64,000 bases of DNA from Ariolimax columbianus (GCA_036924085.1 JAVGWX010000002.1:47052666-47116665), one strand, 5' to 3'; positions 44,405 to 56,489 are shown, counted from the first letter of the stretch. Numbers and translations: made by a program. The notes: a model not told the origin generated them from the letters alone.

Positions 44405-45460
44405 ACAATGTAGTTGTAGTAAGTTACTGAAGTGAAGTTCGGTTAGCCCTTTGTTTCATATCGGGTTTAGTGACCATTCCTAACACCGCGAGGTGTATTT
44501 TGAAAGGTGGACGGAGTCTTAGTACCTGTACTACAACCCTTGCATCACAGAGTCGGTCCCCACCTCGTATGTTTCACCTGACCCTGACACCTATTCAGCT
44601 TCTGTGCTAGTGAAATATTGAACGAGGCGTGGGAATCATTTCCGTAGTCTTTCATCTCTACGGTCATAACACAACACGGCGTTTTCACTACTTATGCTTT
44701 TACTTCTATCCTTGTTTTGTTGAGTGTCCTCGTCCATTTACATATAGTACATCAAATGTTCTATTCATCTGTTATGTCAAGAATCGATGTCCAGATAAAT
44801 CCACAGGTGTTTAATACCCATTAGCAGATAGCGAAGAATGTGGATACTCATATTTCCAGTAACCCGCTGGTTGTACATCCTCCTATGCACTCACATCTCA
44901 ACCAGCGATTGATGTAAAAAGTATGCACTCTGTGCATTGACAGACAGTTCATTGAATTCAGTTTCAGCATCAAATAAGCGGAGACTGATCGACCCCATGG
45001 CTATTACTCGAGTGGGATTTCCTAATTAGTTTCATCTACTTATTTCTTGGTTCAATCATTTTTTTTTTGGTAGGCATATTTAGTTTACCGGCCACTGTTT
45101 CAGTTTTCTCCGTGTTTTTGTTTTACAATAGTATTTCAACGTTTGATGTATACTAACGACCCTCGGTGTCACCACATACCTAATATATTTCCGTCAAAAC
45201 GGGCGATAAAGAGAATCACTTAGACGATCACGTTTTCTCCTACAACCAGGCATGTAGGCCGAGTCGACCTTCCACGAGCATACTGCACATTAAAATCGTT
45301 TACAAATGACACATCCTTGCGCAAATGTCAGCTAAATGTCACCCAGAACAAGGACATCAAATGCACCGTTTTATACGTTTCCCTGAAGAAAAAAAAAGTG
45401 ATTGTGTACGTGTCTGCTGTTGATTACATTATTGGACAACCCGTTCTTTAGCGGTGATTA
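44405..45460. other. No gene recognised
   Basis: AT-rich, short frames only. Confidence 0.4.
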
Positions 45461-45469
45461 TACCGTTGC

Positions 45470-45740
45470 GGGTCCCAACTTCTCTTTCAACGGTCTCTGT
45501 CTTGGGCCACGGTGGACCAGTGGAGAATGAGTCGCCCACCTGTGGCACCGTAAATGTTATTGTGAGATGCAAGGGAGTCAGACCATCGTGTTGGTGGTCG
45601 TCCTTCTGCTCGTTTCTTGTCTCTTGGGTACCATGTTGCTGTCGCTGTACTCCAACGATCGTCCGTTTTTCGCATTAAGTGTCCTCTCCAGCGATGTTTG
45701 CACAAATAACTGCATCTTCCACCAGGGACAATTGACGTAT
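45470..45740 (-). pseudogene. LINE ORF2 C-terminal relic
   Basis: Minus strand, one frame: RWRGHLMRKTDDRWSTA, TWYPRDKKRAEGRPPTRWSD, SLASHNNIYGAT and WSTVAQDRDR. The W.GH..R..D.RW ... GRPP.RW.D ... W...A.DR series is the typical tail of one non-LTR group. The upstream part at 45740-45877 is open in another frame but not recognisable. Confidence 0.8.
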
Positions 45741-45954
45741 GTCTGAGTTGTGAAAACCATTTGTGCACTGGCTATGAAGCGTGAGGACGACCATGCGTTT
45801 CTCGAGGGAGGCATGTTGATTACATATCCTGACCAAGATAATAGCGTTAATGAGACGTTCTGTTTAATTCTTCTCATTTCTGGGAAAACTATCCATCAAG
45901 TAACACTGTTGCGAGAGCACCCAATAAGGTCGAACCAGCATACTAGAGAATGCT

Positions 45955-46010
45955 GTATATGGGGCTAGCAACTTCACAATGTTAAAAACCATTGTTTCCA
46001 AAGCACATTG
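45955..46010 (+). repeat. Dispersed 'atggggctagcaac' motif
   Basis: 'atatggggctagcaacttca' and 'aatgttaaaaaccattgttt' match 13290, 47390, 49690 (minus), 49865 and 60788. Probably one end of an unrecognised LINE or SINE. Confidence 0.5.
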
Positions 46011-46099
46011 CAAACAAATTGATTCAGGATCCACTAAACGCTATTTATTTTAAACCAAATGCTGTATTGTACCTAAACTCTGTCATCTGGAATGGCATG

Positions 46100-46260
46100 T
46101 GACGATAAATATGGACGTATAAGTAGCAGAGTGGTTTAGTACTCGCTTGTAATAGCAAAGGTTCTGGGTAAGATCCCCGTTATCAGCATGTTCGAGTAGA
46201 CCCAGCTGTGAACGAGCACATATCTTACTGTAAAGGGAAGCAAAGAAAACGGTAATGCAA
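46100..46260 (+). mobile_element. Possible tRNA-like SINE
   Basis: 'agtagcagagtggtttagtac' resembles a box A and 'aggttctgggtaagatcccc' a degenerate B box. It lies near the head at 26125 in sequence type. Confidence 0.4.
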
Positions 46261-46264
46261 CTTG

Positions 46265-46735
46265 CTACCTCACAAAAACCAAAGCTAAGTACTCTAAAAC
46301 AAATCCCAGAAATCGATGTCTGGTATGTGATTACCTTCCATGGGAAACCTATTCAATTTTTTGCAGTAAAATAACAGATACAACTGGACGCCAAGTTTTG
46401 TTTTCAAAACAACAGCCACGATAAACAACAACGGAACAGTCAAAGTTAACAAACGCAATGTGCAATAGAGTCATACACTAAATAAGCGTCAGTAGCATCA
46501 TGCAAGTGCCTCTACTCTCAATCACGATTTATCTTTCATTGCCAGCGTGAAGATACCGGCATAAAATGAATGACCACACGAATGCGGTAAATACAATCGG
46601 TCAAGGACATCAGTCCCATTTAACCTAGTCAGGGCCTATGCCCTATTTTATTGTTCGACCATCAGCATCATGTAGTATGTCATTTTCAGAACGTAGTTCT
46701 CATACTAACACTCATCTGTAATATACTCAATCCGT
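46265..46735. other. No gene recognised
   Basis: No repeat or domain seen. Confidence 0.35.
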
Positions 46736-46739
46736 GACC

Positions 46740-47290
46740 AGCAGTCCCTCTTCTGCCACTTTCAACCCCACAGTATATTTATGTCCCTTGTTCATCTTCT
46801 CCAAGGTCTACCTCTTCTGCCACTTTCAACCCCACAGTATATGTATGTCCCTTGTTCATCTTCTCCAAGGTCTACCTCTTCTGCCACTTTCAACCCCACA
46901 GTATATGTATGTCCCTTGTTCATCTTCTCCAAGGTCTACCTCTTCTGCCACTTTCAACCCCACAGTATATGTATGTCCCTTGTTCATCTTCTCCAAGGTC
47001 TACCTCTTCTGCCACTTTCAACCCCACAGTATATGTATGTCCCTTGTTCATCTTCTCCTAGGTCTACCTCTTTTGCCAGGCGCCATAACCTTCACTATCG
47101 TTTTTTCTAGGTCATTGTGAAGTTTTATGTCGCCGAAGTAAGTTAATGCCTGGACGTAATGAATTTTATTTATTAACTAGTTTTGTTCTATACCGAGCTC
47201 CAGTAGGAGTTCTGAGTTTTTATTTTTCGCTATACATTGTATTTTGAACACCCTCCTGTCGCATTTTACCTTGTGCGACCACCGGAGAGA
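46740..47290 (-). pseudogene. LINE ORF2 C-terminal relic with a minisatellite
   Basis: Minus strand, one frame with a few stops from 47290 leftwards: RRVFKIQCIAKNKNSELLLE, LGIEQN, LINKIHYVQALTYFGDIKLH, NDLEKTIVKVMAPGKRGRPR and RR.TRDI. This is the stretch after the RT core up to the basic GKRGRPRRRW motif of a non-LTR ORF2. The basic motif is then repeated as a 64-bp minisatellite (46748-47075). Beyond it no clear LINE remains. Confidence 0.75.
46748..47075 (-). repeat. 64-bp minisatellite, 5 copies, from LINE coding DNA
   Basis: 'ctcttctgccactttcaacc' starts units at 46748, 46812, 46876, 46940, 47004 and a partial at 47068; period 64. On the minus strand each unit reads GRRGRPWRR.TRDIHILWG, and the one next to 47075 continues without a break into the LINE sequence at 47080-47290. 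Confidence 0.95.
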
Positions 47291-47387
47291 AATCCCAAAA
47301 CATAATAATTTACGTGGATACCCAGAAGAAATAAATAAGTCCATTGCTATCTTACAATCAAGTTCTAAAAGGCGACTATTGAAGGCT

Positions 47388-47426
47388 GTGCATGGGGTTA
47401 GCAACTTCAACCTGTACAATAAATGA
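47388..47426 (+). repeat. Dispersed 'atggggctagcaac' motif
   Basis: 'gcatggggttagcaacttca' and 'acctgtacaataaatg'. Confidence 0.4.
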
Positions 47427-47762
47427 CTACAGAAATCCCTACCGCAGGAGCACACAAAGTGGTTTAGTCTCCCGCAAGTAGTGTTGACCCTCTCGGGTCA
47501 AGTGGGTTGCGTCTGCTGTCAATCCGAGTCATCCTGGTGCCATTTATCCGTATACCACGTGACTTGTAACAGGCCTTGATACCAGAACATCTGGCATTGT
47601 AGGCGCGCAATGGGAGTTGATCTGACCCTATTCTCGTGAGAGATGACCGAACCACCTTGATGCCTGCTCAGAAATGTAAACACAAAAAGTAGTTTTCACC
47701 ATATTCCTAATGTCCTCATTTCGCACTGTCTCGTCTTGTGACAGCAATTATTTTCCATAAAG

Positions 47763-47885
47763 TTTCTTCTTCTTCTTCAGCTTTCGTCCTGAAAATTGAT
47801 TCTGTGTCACAGTTTACAGCAAGGCGGCGCCTTCGGGACAACACATTCGGTTTCAGTTGAATAAGTTTGGTACCGTATTGTCCTT
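47763..47885 (-). mobile_element. Diverged SINE-A relative, 3' part
   Basis: TTC-rich tail at left, then 'ctttcgtcctgaaaa', 'cacagtttacagc', 'gccttcgggacaacacattc' and 'agtttggtacc'. Confidence 0.55.
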
Positions 47886-48104
47886 CTCACTGCGAACCCT
47901 ATTCTTTATACTATCTCTGGCTATTAGATCCTGTAGAAAAGCGTTGCTCAACCATTTCATCTTTGCAGGACCCTTGAAATAATATTCTTGTCTCAGGAAA
48001 CCCCTATTTATACATTATTACTTTCTTTCTTTCTCTTAGATAAACTTAAAATCCACAAGGAAGACATCGCATTTTTTTTCCTGATAGCTATTAAACACAG
48101 TTTC

Positions 48105-48459
48105 GGGATCAAGATGCTGAGCAGCATATGAGCTGCAGTGGTCAGCGACCCATATCTGACTGCTAGCGTCAGGGCCAGCGAACCAGACCTGCCAAGACCC
48201 TTCTACACCTCCACGCAGTCATCCTGGATAACAGGCTGCAGCAGGGCAGACTGGCTAAGGAGAAGGGATCGAAGAGGGAATGCTAACCCGGTACTAAAAA
48301 AATGCTTGCTGAAGTCGGATGTGTTGGACCGAAAGATGCAAATATCGCAGCCAAGCTGTAAACTATGACACAACGCATTCCGTTCTCTGGACTACATTCT
48401 GCTACTTAAGCCCTTTCAGGGTTTGGTAGTGGGAGATTGAGAACGAACGAACGAAGAAG
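48105..48459 (+). mobile_element. SINE-A, full length
   Basis: 'aaacacagtttc' is duplicated at 48093-48104 and 48460-48471. It is the best-preserved copy: 'gggatcaagatgctgagcag' to 'gagaacgaacgaacgaagaa'. Its sequence is close to the 24832 copy. Confidence 0.95.
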
Positions 48460-48474
48460 AAACACAGTTTCATA

Positions 48475-49690
48475 CGTTTTTCGCAACTGTATTGACAATA
48501 CCACAACAAATTTAATCAAACTGTTTGTTCACGAAACCTCAAATTAATATACCTGTAACCACACACACAAAATTTAAATACCTAAGTTCGAATGTAACAC
48601 ATATAAATAAAACGAAAACAGATAACTTCTACAATAACTGAATCGCTTATTGGCCACCTTGAAGAAAAGACATAACAAGATGAATCAAGATCAAATGTCA
48701 TATGAACAAATATGTGTGTCAAAGAATTATAATTTATGAAGCCATATTTAGATAACTTTTCTAAAGTGAAACCTGTGCTTGTCTTTTTGTACACAAATAC
48801 CTAAGTCGGAGTCAATGATACTTCTAAATAATATAACAAGTTGAAGTCTTTATTATCATACACAAGAATTTTCCCCAACTATATGTGGGACATGTAAAGT
48901 AAAATTGCGAAATTAAACACATCAAATGTACTCGAAAACAAATTTACATATGATTAGTATATTCGTAGAACAGGTACATTTCATAATGATTTGAACGATT
49001 GCAGCTTGCTATATTTAATAAATTGTCAAATTAAGATGTAATTTGCCACATATATTTTTTAGCTGTCCAAGTTCAATTGCCAAATTGTATCCTGAAGTTA
49101 CCTCACAAATGTTCAATGTGAGCGTCTTTTGTTACTCTACAGATGCCAACGTGTTGCAGCGTGTGTTAATCAATGGTTTGCACTGAAGCATTTATTAGGT
49201 AACTGCTGGATAGCCACTGGCAATTGAACTCGGACAGCTACAAATTATATGTGTGAAATTACATGTTAATTTGACAATATATGAATAAAATACAGCAAGC
49301 TGAAATTGTTTAAATCATTGTGAAATGCCGTGTATTTCTAGTGGAACCCCATGTGATATCTCGCGGGACCTTAGGGTTCAGGGATACCCCGGTAGAGAAA
49401 AGCTGCTGTCGAACCTTTAGGTCGCAAGAAAATACATGGTAGAAAAGGACAACGTCAGGTCTGATAGATATCTCAGTCTGTAGTTGTTGGCAAGGAGTGT
49501 GAGGAAACGGGTGCATTCTGCTGTACAGTTTGTGACAAGATTTGACATCCCTCGACGAATGGTCCGTCTTTTAGATCCAGGTGAAGCATATAGTCAACAC
49601 TAAAGTTGGTCCCATTATACGAAGCCTGTATCAGAGTATTTGCAGTGGCGGTTGCAATGGTATTGGTTTTATATGGTGTGGTTGCCAGCC
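48475..49690. other. AT-rich stretch with no recognised gene
   Basis: Strongly AT-rich. 'atgcatggggctggcaacca' on the minus strand near 49695 is a copy of the dispersed motif. The 73-residue frame that starts with it (49473-49694) is otherwise unrecognised. Confidence 0.4.
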
Positions 49691-49859
49691 CCATGCATAA
49701 CCAACTTTTGCTGTATTTTCTGACATTCGTGGACTATTCCTTTCAAGCCGGGTGGCGTATTGGTTTAACCAATGAGTAAATAGAACTCATTCGGGGCCCT
49801 TTACTTATGGTAGCAAAGAATAAGACCACTGGATGTCGTAAATGGCGGCTAATGAGTGT

Positions 49860-50170
49860 TATACATGGGGATAGCAACCTATGTCAAACAAATGAGGGGT
49901 GGAAGATGCATGTATCAAGGTCGGCGAACCAAAGTAGACCAAGGCCATATACCCCCTCCCGGTGACTAAACATGTGTTGTAATCTTACTAAACGAAGAGG
50001 GACAGCAGTGGAAAGACAAACCAAGTTCCCCTCAAAAAGCCAGCTGAAACCGCATGCGTCGGTACAAAAGGTAAAGATATTGCATCCTCACTGTAAACTA
50101 CGACACAGGGTACTTTTCAGGACTAGCGCCAGAAAGAAATACAAGTACGTCAAACAGAAACCACCACTAC
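49860..50170 (+). mobile_element. Diverged SINE-A relative
   Basis: 'atacatggggatagcaacct' then 'tatcaaggtcggcgaacc', 'gaagagggacagcagtgg' and 'attgcatcctcactgtaaac' and 'aggactagcgccagaaagaa' resemble the SINE-A relatives at 19240, 44130 and 58340 in order. Confidence 0.5.
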
Positions 50171-50279
50171 AAAGTGCTTTGGCGCAGGATTCCTATAGGA
50201 GACCAACTATAGTGGTAAGACTACTCCGGCTGGAATGAAATATCATGTTGTGTCTTTCTTAGTCACTCCTACTCTAGCG

Positions 50280-50465
50280 TAGCGTGTGTGGGGAGGGTCA
50301 GGGGAAATAGTTTGATCAGGACCCGAACCTCCCTTCCAAGCAGTTCTCGCTGGAAACAAGTCTCATAGCAATATGGCTAACGAATTTGGGATCCACATTG
50401 TGATCCCCATAGTGGTAAGAATCCTCGCATTGCACTACAACCAGGGAACCCCTGTACACCAACAA
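50280..50465 (+). mobile_element. SINE-F relative
   Basis: 'ctcgctggaaacaagtctca', 'atggctaacgaatttgggatcc' (first 20 bases), 'gatccccatagtggtaagaa' and 'cctcgcattgcactacaacc'. Confidence 0.6.
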
Positions 50466-50469
50466 CACA

Positions 50470-51655
50470 GTGGTAAGTCCTGTATGCTTATTGTACCCTA
50501 GTTTTCATACGATACCAACCTCATGCCCAAACCTCCCTAGTCGTCCCACACGATATGCCTGGTTTTGTTAATGCTACCATTCTGTACTCCAATCTCGGGC
50601 CCCAGTAAGACAAAGACGTATCTCACATGCAGGGCTTGACAAAAGTGATCGTCTGCTAGTCGATGATGAGTAGAAATGCTTGCTTGACAAGTAATAAAAT
50701 AAAAAATCCGTTATTTGTTAATTACGATTGAATCGTTACTACATAACGACTCTCGCAAGATATTACGGTTGAAATAGATTGTACATAAGCTGGTTTGTGA
50801 ATCACTGACTGGTGAACCACCCTAAAATGCGCCAAGCCCTGCTCATATGCATATTGAAAAATGAATGCAAGGTAAAAACATCGATTTTTTAAATATGTAT
50901 TAATTAAATCTCACATGTACGTCAAACACACACATAATTAACAATAGGACAGAACAGAGAGCATGATATTATTTACTTGATCGGTCACCTATATCCTTTG
51001 TACTTTACTTGTATCATTTTATATGTAACACCCGCAGCAGATGTTTGAAAGTAAACAGAAGATCAGGTATACTACATTATTTATGTAGTGTACATGTGGT
51101 CCACAGAAAGTTCGTTCGGGGAAAACAAAAAATCGAACAGGCGCCAGCTGTTTACTCATTCCCTAACGAATTCCTACGAACGGAACCGCGGACAAAGCGA
51201 GATATGATGATGGGGGGAGGGGGGGGGTGAGAGGGAGGGGGGGGGGGGGATAAAGCAAATACAATTGAGGTGAATTCAGGTAAATGGAAAAGTAACAACT
51301 ATTACTTGGATCGGTTGTGCGGTAATGAAACAGCGTGACGGTCAGAGCCGACAGGTGGCAAGTTAGACAAGGAAGAGATACGTCGATGTGTTACCGGTAC
51401 TTCTTTCTTTCCAATTTCGCTAGGAGCCTAAGGTAGGGTTGACGGAACTGTTGTGGGCGTTATCATTTAAAACCTTGTGATGCCTGCGCACATAAAAAAG
51501 ACATACACTGCATGGAATTATACTTCTAATTAATATGTGTGGTGTGGGACTACAAACAAGTCCTCAATTTTTGTTTAAACGGTTCGCAGTTATCGTCCTT
51601 AGTTGTCCACAAAGTTGAATCTCGTGAAACACTAGCCTGAGGTCTTCACTGTTCT
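50470..51655. other. No gene recognised; G-rich tract
   Basis: G-runs lie at 51206-51251 ('ggggggagg', 'gagggagg', then a run of about 12 G). Otherwise AT-rich. Confidence 0.45.
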
Positions 51656-51659
51656 AAGG

Positions 51660-52000
51660 TCATTGCTATCGATGAAAGCCCACAATGAGTAAGTTGTGTG
51701 CGCCCTGAAAAGGACATTAAGTGGCGGGTTGTAGTAGGTTTCCTCACATCCTGAGCATGCTGATGGACCACGGTCCTCCATGCGGTTGAGCTATGCTTGA
51801 CTTCATCTGCGTGGTGCTCGCTACTATGGGGATTACATCGATCAACCTCGTCAGCCAGAATGCCTTGAAAACAGCCTATTTCCATGGAACGCTACATTGA
51901 AGAGAGGTTGTGGTCTGACCAGTGTATTGACCCTGACGCGACGTCCTGATCAGTATTTTGTGCATGACTGGACTAGCGTCTCAGTTCACCCTGTTCGGAG
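51660..52000 (-). mobile_element. SINE-F copy, well preserved
   Basis: Aligns with 2430-2790 from 'gtgtgcgccctgaaaaggac' to 'tgactggactagcgtctcag'. Contains the reverse complement of the core shared with SINE-A ('ttacatcgatcaacctcgtc', 'gaaaacagcc'). Confidence 0.75.
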
Positions 52001-52004
52001 GTAT

Positions 52005-53070
52005 AGCGTTGCTCAACAAAATACCATACACAAAGGCTATCTAATGGTAGACTAAGAGTAATGCTTTATTCGGTCACCGTGTATATAGTCAAGCTACCTT
52101 TAGTTCTGGATCACCTCTCGTAAAAAATGATTATTCTGCTTTGGAATTAATCCTGAAAAGGACGTTTGTGTATGTATGTGGGGATTAGGCTGATTACCCT
52201 TCTCTGTACAAATTATAGGCCACATTAACAAACAGAAAACTGAGGCCCCCCAACAACAAACTCGGAGTTGCTGATTTGGTCGACCAAAGGCATGAACTAC
52301 AATTCGAAAACAACTAACACATTACAATAAAAGATTTTTTAAAGAAAATAATAGCGCATAAGCTGGTGCGCAGCTAACAAGGCAGAATTTCATTCGTGAA
52401 AAAGGCCAAAGAGTTTCATGATTTCTCAGAGACACGTGTTTGAAGAACGATAACTAGTCGGTCGTCGTTGGACCTGTCAGCGGAAATTTTGACACAGAGA
52501 AATAGAAGACATTATAATAACTATATCTCTCCATACGTATGTGTGCGTGTTAGTGAGGTGTGGAAAAATTGAAGTGAATACTCTACAACACGCCTGTTGC
52601 ACATGGAAGACAATAATGGCACTTGAACAAATGCACCGGTCGTGTTGATTGCGGCGTGTAACATGTCTGAGCTCCGCTTGGAGCTGTAAGGATTGTCTGT
52701 TTGCGCGGCGCCACAGACAAAAGGAACTGATAAAAAATCACAAGAGAAGTTGAGGTATTTGGCACCTGGGACCGATTATTCATTGGGCACGCACATTCCC
52801 AATTTTCCTTATCTAATGTCTACACTTCAAGAGTAATATGACATAATTCCCCGCGCGATGGATCCCGTTGACTCATTACCTCCCTCTCGTGCTGGGCACC
52901 AAGGGCAGACCCATTCTCTTGGCACGCCACTGCGTCACACTATGGTTGAGAAGATTTTCACAAATGTGGTCCCATACTCTACATTAAAAATAGGTACGGG
53001 CTTCCGGAAGCAGATACCGCCGTTGGGACGTGACTATATTACCAGGTGTTGGCTATTTTGGTGTAGGTGG
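52005..53070. other. No gene recognised
   Basis: AT-rich; frames of 66-72 residues without recognised domains. Confidence 0.4.
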
Positions 53071-53074
53071 GGGT

Positions 53075-53215
53075 GACCAGCTCCCTTCCTCAACATTCAT
53101 AACTTAGTACCAATTTATAGCGGGGTCCACTGCAGCGTGCCGATAACGGAGGTCGAACCACGAACAAAATTGACGTGAGATGCAAGTTCTCTAACCAATG
53201 TGCTAACATGCCGCT
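53075..53215 (-). mobile_element. SINE-E (tRNA-derived) copy
   Basis: Minus strand: box A 'gttagcacattggttagag' near 53205 and box B 'gtggttcgacctcc' near 53150, then 'ctgcagtggaccccgc' and 'gctggtcacccccacc'. Both pol III boxes are clear. The body matches 41600-41750 and 19855-19990. Confidence 0.7.
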
Positions 53216-53219
53216 CATG

Positions 53220-54050
53220 CTATTTATCGTACAGGATTCTAACGAAGTTAATCAAGCATAACCTTTTCAGAGCTCCATACGGGGCCCCGATCCTCAACAA
53301 ATATTTGTGAAACACGTCTCTTGAGCCAGGATCCCCAAATCTATCCTTAAATTTCTTTCGTGTTTTGCTCGAGCTCTTTCTCCTGGTATATGTTGGATTT
53401 CCTCTAGTTCTATTGATCCGTGGATTCCAGACCTGAGAATGTCTTTTATAATGCTTTCACATATTCCCTGAATGTGTGTCCTGTCCGCCTCCATCGTCTT
53501 AACTTTACCGTATGTTCGACTATTATCTGTTTGTCTCTTTTCAAGTACCCCCAATATCTGTGATGTTATCATACTATGAACTGTACAACGTTTGAATGTA
53601 TCTTATCATATACTGCAATGTTGAAACAAAGGAAATGGCGGGACCCCTTCGAGACACCGTGTATGTGTAGCGGAGGCGTTGAGCTCACCGAGTCGTTAGC
53701 TCAACACTCGGCATTCCACAACACCTGGTGCGTATGCTTCTCCTGTGGTCTGGAAAGAACCTGAATATTTCTGGTAGATCTGTCCGGGGTGAGGAGTAAA
53801 GCCGCAGACTCTTTATCACGATTACTTCGACCGAGATGAGCTTATCACCCAGGTAAGCTAATTAACACGTCGTGACATTTCAATCCTTCTATTCTGAGCA
53901 GACACCCATTTATGAAAGTCTATACCTTTGTTTTGTTTGCCTTCATATTTCAGAGTCACGTTGTTTTGGCTGTTCGAAGCCGAGTCTTCCCATTTTACAA
54001 TGTTTCTCTTGTAACAGGTTACAGCTGTTCTTCTTATATACCAATCTTAT
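53220..54050. other. No gene recognised
   Basis: A 92-residue frame (53294-53572, minus) with K/R-rich character and a signal-peptide-like start at 53912 (plus) are not supported by other evidence. Confidence 0.35.
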
Positions 54051-54054
54051 TTGG

Positions 54055-54425
54055 GCCAGATATATGGCCAAATGGGAAACAGAGCATACTGGCTACACAA
54101 AAAAATGATGCTTATTACCAGTTGAACAGAAGAGAGCAGGTCGTGGTCTTCAGACTCCGCACAGGCCACAACAGACTGAGGTACCATTTATTCAATAAAC
54201 TGAAGATAGGTGGCACTGACGAATGCACGTGTGGTACAGGGAAAATGACCGCTGAACATCTGCTGCAAAATTGCCCGACATACGAGGACCAGAGAAAGCA
54301 CATGTGGCCATCACCAGTGCCAACGCTAGACAAGCTCTATGGCAGTGTCGACAGCCTCAGGATGACAGCTGCTTTCTTCGAACAAATTCAAGTTGACGTC
54401 TGACAGCGTACGAAGAAGAAGATAT
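54055..54425 (+). pseudogene. LINE 3' end (C-terminal Cys-His region)
   Basis: Plus strand. YMAKWETEHTGYTKK (near 54060) is in one frame and, after a slip at a run of seven A (about 54102-54108), YYQLNRREQVVVFRLRTGHN, YHLFNKLKIGGTDECTCGTG, TAEHLLQNCPTYEDQRKHM and TAAFFEQIQVDV in another. It ends in a stop followed by 'cgtacgaagaagaag'. LRTGH.R....L, then C.CG......EHLL..C, is the C-terminal motif of RNase H-type LINEs. The domain itself is open for 100 residues. Confidence 0.8.
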
Positions 54426-54429
54426 ACCA

Positions 54430-56480
54430 AGCTGTAGTATAGAAAGTAGACATAGGCCCTCCAGACTAATGGAATGTGAGGTTAATCATAGGCATGCCAT
54501 TATGGCAAGCACAGTGTGAATCCTCAACTCGTTGGTAAGGTTGCTGTAACACAATCAAGAGCACGAGAGTTTTTCCCATCTGGCACTGACGTGAGTGGTG
54601 GTCTCCCAGAAACAAACAATAGGACTGAACTGATGTGAGTGTTGGGTGCCTCCAGAACCAAACAATAGGACTGAAGTGACTTGACATTTACTGGAACCAC
54701 TTGTACACAACCAGTCCTCGACCCCGTGCTTAGTTTACACATTAAGTAATATTGACCCTTACCGACTGAAGTTCCAATAACATGTGCCATATTTGAAAGT
54801 AAGTTACTTACCATATGTGCGCAGTATTTAGCGGTAGACGTTAAAATGTGCGCAGTAGCCACGGTAAACACCAGAATATGCGCATTATTCGTGAAGCGGT
54901 CCCCTTGCTGAGCCCTGGTAGTAGCAGTTTCTAAAGCTGTGCTACAAGTTATCGATTTACCAAAAATAGCCACCACGTTGCTGATGCATGTCTCGCACGC
55001 GATAGACGTCTTGGTCATAACACACTTTCCTTATAATGTATGTACTGTTTATTTCACATTATAATTATCTCGACACTCTCAAGTTTACCCATTTGCAAAG
55101 GGGTGACTGAATTACAGCTAGGGACGGTAAGACAGCGACGAAGGGAACTGGTTATCACTATTTCAAAAAACAAACAGCAGATGAAACCTCCTTCAATAAA
55201 GTCTGCACCATTTCAGCAACGAAGGCAGTGTCAACAATGACCTGTTGTTTTACGTGATGTTGGCGATCACCAATCAACAGATACCCGTGCAGAATGGGTC
55301 TTCAACAAGAAATATATAATCATCGAACGTTGATCTCTGTAGATATCTTTGTAGTCAGCACCATGCACAACCCTGCTTGGTCGCCTCTCACATGTCTGAC
55401 AGGTTACTATCTTTATTCTCCTTCTGTACCACAGCAACAATCAGGCGTGTTCGTAAGTATGGAATCCAACAAGTGTCCCTACTTGTGCTTGTCGCATATG
55501 CCGTTGGCTTTCTTTCGCACCACGTTCAACCTGCCTTGGACTGTATTTTCCATATCATGTTAAACTGTGTAACCTTTCTTTTCAAGTTTATATGACGTGT
55601 GAACCATTAAGTAATGTTTCTCGTATAGAACTCGTGCATAAAACCGATTATATCTACAACTATATCTAAGTACTTAAACGTGATCTGTAAATTGTAAATA
55701 TATTATTCCTAAAGAAAACAATTATCTATGCTCTATTCGTTGATTGTATTTACTTCTATTTACAGCATAAACATGCAATTGCCAATATTAATAGTAAAGC
55801 CACTAAAAATAATAGGGCCTTTACAATATGAATAGAAAATGGTCTATCTATCTTCTTTTTGTGATCTCATCTTTTATGTGCTAGCAGTCAAACGAGTTTC
55901 GTTGTTTGGAGCACCTCTTTAGCTCGAAATTTTTTCATTATTTCTCTACCAGATGCATGTCAATCTATTTATCTGTTTTGTGCGAGGGAGATTTGATTGA
56001 CTGTTGGTGTAAGTCAAAACAAAATTGAGAAATTCTCCCGACTTGGATGGGAAAGCAGCTTCGTTTATTTATATAGAATAAACTAAAATTGTGATTGCGT
56101 GGCAATATTCTTTTCCATGTTTAACAGGATTAATGTCCCGTGAGTTAACAATAGATGTAAAACTTGAGTCACGGATTATGTTAAATATACACCGGACATT
56201 TATCATGTGACCAATCGGCTCTTTAGTCTAGGGCATTGCTTCCTAACCGTTTTTGGATAATGCCTGACCTAACTCCTCATATATTGTTATGCCTCTTAGC
56301 ATAATAGTCAACCAAGATCTGAAAAAAACTTATAAATCATTTAAAGTGTACTTTTACATTTTTTTTTAAAGTAATGTAGTTAACACTGCTCATTAGACTT
56401 TCTGGAATTAATATAAATTTGATATTATACGTATATTATAAAAGTATAACAAACTCAACTGGGCATATACAAATCTAAAC
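54430..56480. other. Non-coding stretch with no recognised gene
   Basis: A 164-residue open frame (54524-55018, minus) lies over a locally duplicated stretch ('aaacaataggactgaa' twice near 54610 and 54660) and has no recognised domain. The rest, especially 55560-56480, is AT-rich. Confidence 0.4.
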
Positions 56481-56489
56481 GAAGCTTGG

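Noticed and set aside
53912..54403. Secreted protein with signal peptide (MKVYTFVLFAFIFQ start)
   Set aside because: The second half is a LINE C-terminus and the hydrophobic start lies upstream of the frameshift point; a chance join.
54524..55018. 164-residue minus-strand reading frame as a gene
   Set aside because: No domain, no splice or promoter context, and local duplications in the sequence.
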